From Struthidea cinerea (lineage: Eukaryota > Chordata > Aves > Passeriformes > Corcoracidae): a DNA stretch of 64,000 nt. The stretch spans positions 1,000,158-1,064,157 of the forward strand of contig VZTI01003267.1 in the NCBI GenBank assembly GCA_013397865.1, given 5' to 3'. The notes under the pieces are model-generated. The model was not told where the DNA came from. It searched no databases and saw only the letters and a program-made list of their open reading frames with translations. Below are positions 57,965 to 64,000 of this stretch, piece by piece. Within the stretch, counting starts at the first letter, position 1; each line of letters starts with the position of its first letter. The position numbers and the translations under genes were made by a program.

Positions 57965-60900
57965 TGTAGGAAAGTAATTGATAAAGGAAGATGTTCTTCC
58001 CTTTTATAAACTTTTGGGTACTAGGTGGTCTTACATATATGGGGCTTTTTCCAGCTTTAGTGAGTGAAGGAATGAGGGTTTAAAATGGTGTTTTCTTTGT
58101 TCTTTCCTCTCTTATGCTTTTAAATTAAATGCAAGGTGTCACTAGGCATGCAGGAGAAAATTCTGCTTATGGGTTGGTGCTGTGCCTTATGGCTTCCACA
58201 GCCCAGAGCGCAGCTGGTGATCATCAACTGGGGAATCAGTTGAAAGCTGACTTTGCAAACACTTCAGGGTGAGATATGGTCATTGTAGCTTCAGATCTCT
58301 TTCTTGGAGGCTTGAACTAAGGCTCTGTGCTGGCTCCACTGGGTGCTGTGGGCTGAGATTACAGGTGAATGCAGTGTGGCAGCCATGGCTTCCTGGAATT
58401 TGGAACTCTCAGCATTTCACTGCTGTTGAGAAGTCCTGGTGGTGTCTGGTCTGCGTGGTGCTTCTGTGGACCAGAAGAGTTCCTGTTTGCCTGTTCTTCA
58501 AATGGGGCAGCTCTGCTTTGGTCAGTCCCATGTCCCCCGGTGTAGATTGGTAGGAAGCTACAACAACACAGCTGTGGAACTCCCCAGTGAATGCCAGTTT
58601 GTCTTGCCTTCATCACTGGGGCTGGGCTTGTACTTAGTCCTTCACATTGCTGGTGTGCAGTGAAGGGTTTGTGCATTCCCTGCAGAAACAACCTCCTGGC
58701 CCCACTGGCTTTGTTAGAGGGGAAAAAGAGGATGTGACCAACAAGTCCTTCTATGAAGTAAATCAAAATTACTTGGTAGTTCTGATGTCTTCCTTTTTCT
58801 TTGAACACTTGCAACTTCTTCTGAAGCCTCTTTACAGGAAAATAGAAGTCACAGGTCTTGTTTCGTATGTACTGGCCACAGATGTATCTCCTTTTTCAGA
58901 GTAATGATAGAGTAGCTGAGTGACACAACTTTCCTAGTCAGGTATCACAGGGTAAAGCCAGTGCCTATCTCTTTTGATGTGCTAAGCTCCACCTCTGTAT
59001 TTTCTCTTTGTTCAGATTTAAACCCATGTTAGTTTTCTTGTTCATTGTTGAGCAAAGTCGTATTAAGGGGTAGCATTGATCTGAGTGCTCATGCTGTTGA
59101 ACACATAGAACTTCAAGTTTGTCAGCTCTATATCTTACAGCTCAAAGAAATATTTTTTATGAACTGTGACTCAACAGTGATGAGATTTAAGATTGACATT
59201 TTAGATGGCTGTTACTAAGATGAATAAAGATTAATGATTCAGCCAGTGCTTTCTTAAGCCAAACTGCTTGAATTCTCAAAAATGTTGCAATTTTGGCTTG
59301 CATCTTGTGGCTAGTAGATGATGTGTCAGTCTCACAGTTAGCATTAATCTGTGCATTAAAGGAGGAAAGTACAACATAGAAGCAAGCAAACGAGTGCTAT
59401 GGCCAGCTGCAATTTGAACAGCCTTTGAAATATTTACTAATCTAGCTGTTTCAGAACCAGTTGATTTACTATTCAAGAATCGTGTCTTCCTCCAGCTGGC
59501 AGCCTCTGCCTCTCCTAGTGTGGTGTGCTGAGCTGAATTGATGGCCCGCAGGGATGGCCGTAGCTGGCAGCAGGAGCAGGATAGCTAATCCCTGAGCACT
59601 GCCCCTCTCCTCAAGGCTTGCTGGCTGCTGGCACCAAAGCAGAAGTAGCCTCAGTTCCCATTCTGGGAGGTCCAGCCGTGCCTGACATGGTCCTTCCTTT
59701 GGGCATGGCTGAGGAGGAAGCGTGGTGCCAGCTGAGTCAGTGTTGCTTCCTGTAGCACCTGTTTTTATCAGCTTCTAGGAAGAGATTATTAACTAGGGTT
59801 TGCCCTGCTTCACTGGGAACTCTGAATCACTGCTTGGAGGGTAATGTGGCTTTAGATGGTTTTCTGGATTAAGAATCACATTTTAATTGCCTTCTCTGTT
59901 AAAGGGGAATTCGTGTTTGCTCTGCCAAAATGTGTGATAAGCCTGCATCCCATTACAGTGGTTCAGTTTCATTTTCTAGCATGTTTCCCTTATTTAAAGC
60001 AAATAGAGCTCTTTAGTTACTGAGAAACAGTGAGTCATGCATTTTGATACTATAAAATGTGACACCTGCAAAACTCTGTTTTCTCACAGCATGGCTGGAA
60101 ATGTTATCAGGTCTAGGATCAAAGCTGTGCTTCAACAGAGGCCTGATCACATGAGGCTTTATTGGGATTTGCAGAGATGTTTTGTCACCAGACTGCTATG
60201 TAGGTGTACACACATACACACCCGCTTTTGTGGCATCCTTGATGATACCATAGCGTGCCAATATAAATGCACAGATGAGATACAGAGGTTCTTTAAAAAG
60301 AAAAAAAAAAATGACCTTTTTTTTGAAGTTCAGCTGTAGTAGCAATGAATATTGTCATGTTTAAACCGGGGTTAGACTTTGGTCTTGAGTTCAAGACTGT
60401 AATCCATATTTCTGATAATTTATGGACATATTTTATATCTATTAAAATGGTTAAATTATGTATGTATTTATCTGTCTCAAAGGAAAGGTGCAAAGGTTTT
60501 CCTAAATTTCTGATGTTTTTGAAAGGGAGGTTTGCAGATCTCACTCTTGCAAACTTTTGCAAGCTTCACTTTAAAAATAAAGAATTTACCTTTCTCTAAT
60601 GGAGAGGTAAAACAAGTGAGGAGACATGTTAGCCGTGCTGAAATGTTATAAATATTAATACCTTCAGAATTGCACTGGAAGTCCTCAGGAAATTTCCTTT
60701 TAATGGAAGTGCTTGGATCATTATTCTTGGACTGTAAATCTGAGCGTTTTCAGCCAGAAGCAAGGTTTGCAGTTCTTTTCCCTTATTCAATAGACCTTTG
60801 GCTGACTCCACATCCCAAAGATGCATTTCTTACTGCAGCATATTTTAAGCTTGGCAGGAAACAGGATTGCAGTAGATTCCCTCTGCACCAAACTTTTGCT

Positions 60901-62432
60901 TTGTCGACAGGAGATCCTGCCCTCATTCAGGCTGGGTGGGGAGAAGCTTGTGTGCCTTAGAGAGAGGTACATTTCTGATTCCTTGCATTGTGCTAAACGC
61001 TCATTTATCACAGCCTTTTTGTTCTCTAAGCTCCTCTTCTTATCAGTCACTGAAACCTGAAACTGCAACATCTCATGCTAATGGAATAGCCTTGATTATT
61101 TTTTTTGTCGTTACTTCTAAGCAACCTAAAAAGAGGACACTGCTCAATCTGCTTGTCCAGTGAATGCCTTTGTATTTGTTGTGCTTGTCTTAGCTAGGTC
61201 ATCATTCTTAGCTCTCTCTGTTCTGCTACAGCATTCCTGCAGTCATTATTTCAGGTCTCTTGGTAGGAGTTTCAGGATTTGCAGGCTGCAAGCAAGTGGG
61301 GCATTGAGGTTCCTCTGGGAAATTCTGACTCTGCTTTGTCTGTCAGACCTTGTAGCTGTGCAGATGTGTGTCTGGGTTATCCACTACCTCAGGCTTTGGG
61401 AATTTCTTGAGTTAAACCCATAAATAAGGAGTGTTGTCATGCCCATACTTGAAAGGTAAATAGCAAAGGAATTGCTTTAGGAATTCTGGTGGGGTGCAAG
61501 GACACAGACATGTCTGTGCTGTCCAGACTTAAATTTTTCTCTTTTAAAGAGTATTAATAGAAGATACAAGGATTTTTGATAAATTCAAGAATAGCTGTTG
61601 CAAGCTGATATTTAAATTTTAGATAGTTTCTGAGAGTGGTAGATCTCAAAACTGACTAGTTTTGTTGATTAGTTTAATAATTTCAAAATGTAATTGATAT
61701 CTTAAACTGAGTAATGTAACTTAATCACAGTCTAAACCATCTTAAACTATTATATTATAATTTGCTGGTTTGGAACAAATATCCTACTTGTTACTGACAG
61801 TCTGGTGGGCTGTGGCTTTGATAGTATAGTTCGTGTTTGCTGCTTATTGGTTGGGTTGTGGTGGCTTATTATTGTTCTTTTTAAGAATAAGTGAAAATTT
61901 AAAACAGAATGTGCAGAAATAAACTCTTGACTGGTGTGTCTTGATCCCCTAGTTTAAGGCTGACTACCTTTGCAAAGGGCAAGTTGCAGGAAAAGCGTGA
62001 AGTCAGCCTGTGCTCTGAGAAGGGTTTGCCAAAATAGGTTTCATTGGAAAAAAATGACTCCCAACTTCTAATTTCATTTCTTGATTAGAATATTTAATTT
62101 AACAGTAAGAATCAAAATAAAATGCTCCTTTGTGTTTGACTCACCCGTTCTGGAAGAGATTTGTGTGAGTGCAGGTTCACATGCAAGCTCAGCTGATCAG
62201 GTACTGTCTCTGTAGAACACAGAGCAGCAAACAGATAATTCCTGCTGTCTACTTAATGTTCCAAGTATTTTTTCCTGTTTGTAAAAATAAACATGAGTAC
62301 AGCAAAGAAAATGGATCTGGATAATCCTAATCTTGGAAATATGTCCACAGAGTGTGAATGCCTTGAAAATTTAGATGTGTAATGTCCCTGAGATTTTGAA
62401 ATGCTGAACATTTCACTTATTTCTGTTTTCAG

Positions 62433-62626
62433 CACCTCATCCCGTGTTGCTAAAGGAATAGACTACACCAAAATGAGCCTCCATGGTGCAAGTGGTGGAC
62501 ACGAGAGATCCAGGGACAGGCGCAGATCAAGTGACAGATCTCGTGACTCATCCCATGAAAGAGCAGAATCTCAGCTCACTCCATGCATCAGGAATGTCAC
62601 TTCACCAACAAGACAGTATCATTCCG
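62433..62626 (+). CDS. BTBD10: BTBD10, second coding exon (residues 34-98 and part of 99)
   Basis: The acceptor is TTCTGTTTTCAG|C; the first base completes Ser34. The exon encodes STSSRVAKGIDYTKMSLHGA and then a basic, Ser/Arg-rich stretch (RSRDRRRSSDRSRDSSHER) before TPCIRNVTSPTRQYHS, which follows human BTBD10 closely with one residue fewer near GIDY. It ends TCCG|GTGTGT, a non-optimal donor, splitting an Asp codon after one base. The RS-like segment is probably disordered. Met48 at 62,473 is a possible internal start. Confidence 0.96.
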
Positions 62627-63292
62627 GTGTGTGCAGATCTCTGCCATTTCATGATTAAAATTCTCTAAACTTGAGTACTATTTTGTTAAGGGAATGCAAT
62701 AAAAAGCATTATTCGTTGATGACTCAACGTTCAGATTTCTTACATGTGCCCTGGGCTGAGAATACCCTTCTTTGATAGGCTGTAACTTTTTCTTCAGTCT
62801 GCTGTGTGTATTCCTACAGGATGCTCTTATTTAGTTCAAAGCACAAGAACAATCTAATTTTGCTAAGATTATGGAGTCAACACTTCCCCTTTACTGTGTA
62901 GGGTCTAGATATTTGGAAATGGAGGAAAAAGGGATTTTTTTTTTAAGTGACAAAACATGGTTTGTTTCTTTGAGCTATAGCACCAACTGTGACGCAATAG
63001 CTTCTGTATTGTATTGAGTTCCTTTTTCAGTACTAGAAGAGTAAATTTTCTTTGTAAAGACTCTTGGGGAAGGTGAGGTGGCTTTGATGTCTACGTGATA
63101 CAAACTTCGGAATCTCATAAATGGGCAGTTATTTTTGAAGGTTTCTTTAACCAGAATAGATTTAACCAAAATAATTTCTACTTAACTTCTCAAATTGATG
63201 TGTTTTGTGCCTGTAAAGACACCAACTGCATAGGACTCAACGTAAATCTCTAATTTCCTGGTTTTTCTCCTTCCGCCTCGTGGCCACTAAAG
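62627..63292 (+). other. BTBD10: BTBD10 short intron
   Basis: A 666-bp GT-AG intron ending GTGGCCACTAAAG. The acceptor lacks a strong pyrimidine tract immediately before AG, although TTTTTCTCCTTCC lies about 20 bp upstream. Nothing else is seen in it. Confidence 0.85.
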
Positions 63293-63578
63293 ATCGTGAG
63301 AAGGATCACAGTTCATCTCGGCCCAGCAGCCCCCGGCCCCAGAAGACGTCCCCAAATGGTTCTGTTGTCAGCATGGGCACCAGCAGCAGGAACAGCAGCC
63401 AGTCAAGCTCAGATGGCAGCTGCAAGGCTGGTGGGGAAATGGTGTTTGTGTATGAAAATGGCAAAGAGGGAGCTCGGAATGTCAGAACTTCCGAACGAGT
63501 GACGCTCATCGTGGACAACACCAGATTTGTTGTAGATCCTTCCATCTTCACTGCACAGCCTAATACAATGTTGGGCAG
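63293..63578 (+). CDS. BTBD10: BTBD10, third coding exon (residues 99-193 and part of 194)
   Basis: The first two bases complete Asp99, then REKDHSSSRPSSPRPQKTSP, a Ser-rich linker (SSRNSSQSSSDGSC), and the start of the BTB/POZ fold: GGEMVFVYENGKEGARNVRT, SERVTLIVDNTRFVVDPSIF and TAQPNTMLG. It ends GGCAG|GTTTGT, splitting an Arg codon. The frame is intact and very close to human BTBD10. The rest of the roughly 475-residue protein, including most of the BTB domain, lies beyond the window. Confidence 0.97.
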
Positions 63579-64000
63579 GTTTGTATCTTTTTTGGTTTTG
63601 GTTTTTTTCCTTAGTCCCCAACTGTTATAGAGAGGCATAAATTCTTTGTGGGTAGTTAAACTGTTTAAATAGCTGTTGGACTTGTATTGCTGCAGCTGAT
63701 CTTGCTAGTTTAATATTACCAGTTTGCAAATGTCTTTAAGTAAAAATCACATGCAAGTTCTCCTCTGGTTTTGGCAGGGAGGCCAAGAGATGTCTGTTAT
63801 CTAGAGATGACAGCTAGTGAATTAACATTTCATGATGTTCCCATTTCTTTCTGTCTTCCTGGGCGTTGCTTCTGTGTTCAGTCTGCCTCATTCTTCCTCT
63901 TGGTTTTAAAGCTAGGTGCTTCATAAAACAAAGTGGCATAGTGAGTGTAGACAGTCTCTTTCAAAACAGCAAGGAGGAAAACCTTGAAGGAATTTATTTT
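63579..64000 (+). other. BTBD10: BTBD10 intron, runs off the window
   Basis: Begins with GTTTGTATC and a T-rich stretch. No further exon is seen before the edge. Confidence 0.85.

Larger units (their letters stand above)
50056..62432 (+). other. BTBD10: BTBD10 intron between coding exons 1 and 2
   Basis: A 12,377-bp GT-AG intron. It holds a GC-rich block at about 51,115-51,600, a CpG island at about 56,270-56,660, a T/G low-complexity tract at 57,899-57,964 and GC-richer patches near 58.3-58.7 and 59.5-59.75 kb. No recognised coding exon or full-length transposon is seen. The long minus-strand frames at 53.8-54.2 and 58.4-58.8 kb have no family resemblance. Confidence 0.7.

Noticed and set aside
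58359..58814. 151-codon minus-strand frame
   Set aside because: Longest minus-strand frame in the window but without family resemblance, splice support or codon bias that I can see.
1..64000. tRNA, rRNA, known microRNA hairpins or a novel multi-gene system
   Set aside because: None could be recognised by reading both strands; the only supported genes are PTH and BTBD10.

Overview
This is vertebrate nuclear DNA, and the evidence points to a bird. It has long AT-rich non-coding stretches, GT-AG introns, CpG islands, several CR1 LINE 3' ends and three solo-LTR-like elements of types I associate with avian endogenous retroviruses. It also carries a parathyroid hormone gene with the avian-type pro-peptide RPMMKR. 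A passerine is plausible but not proven. No prokaryotic features are present, and I found no convincing undescribed gene system. The interest lies in gene regulation and in repeats within two known genes.

Layout. 1-35.7 kb is a gene-poor flank with a GTGTGTCCC minisatellite at the left edge, CR1 fragments, a complete solo LTR with a 5-bp target duplication (10,601-11,211), a second solo LTR (21,625-22,025) and small tandem repeats. 35.7-40.2 kb holds the whole PTH gene on + strand: a promoter with a vitamin D response element, a CRE-like site and a TATA-like box, non-coding exon 1, exon 2 (signal peptide and most of the pro-peptide) and exon 3 (end of the pro-peptide and an 84-residue hormone). 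Its second intron contains a reverse-oriented LTR-like insertion ending 133 bp before exon 3. 42.2-43.3 kb has a 20-bp-unit minisatellite abutting a CpG island that is broken by a 30-N gap and partly built from GC-rich CR1 sequence. This island is the probable promoter of BTBD10.

49.9-63.6 kb contains the first three coding exons of BTBD10 on + strand (residues 1-193 and part of 194), which run off the right edge. The large intron between the first two coding exons holds a second CpG island (about 56.3-56.66 kb) that looks like an internal alternative promoter. As I recall the human locus, PTH and BTBD10 are also adjacent and in the same orientation there.

The two genes are not known to share a pathway. 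PTH encodes a secreted calcium-regulating hormone, and BTBD10 encodes a BTB-domain protein linked to AKT signalling. The gene calls rest on reading frames that join correctly across splice sites and on recognised protein sequence. Repeat calls rest on remembered family consensus sequences and need a library search.
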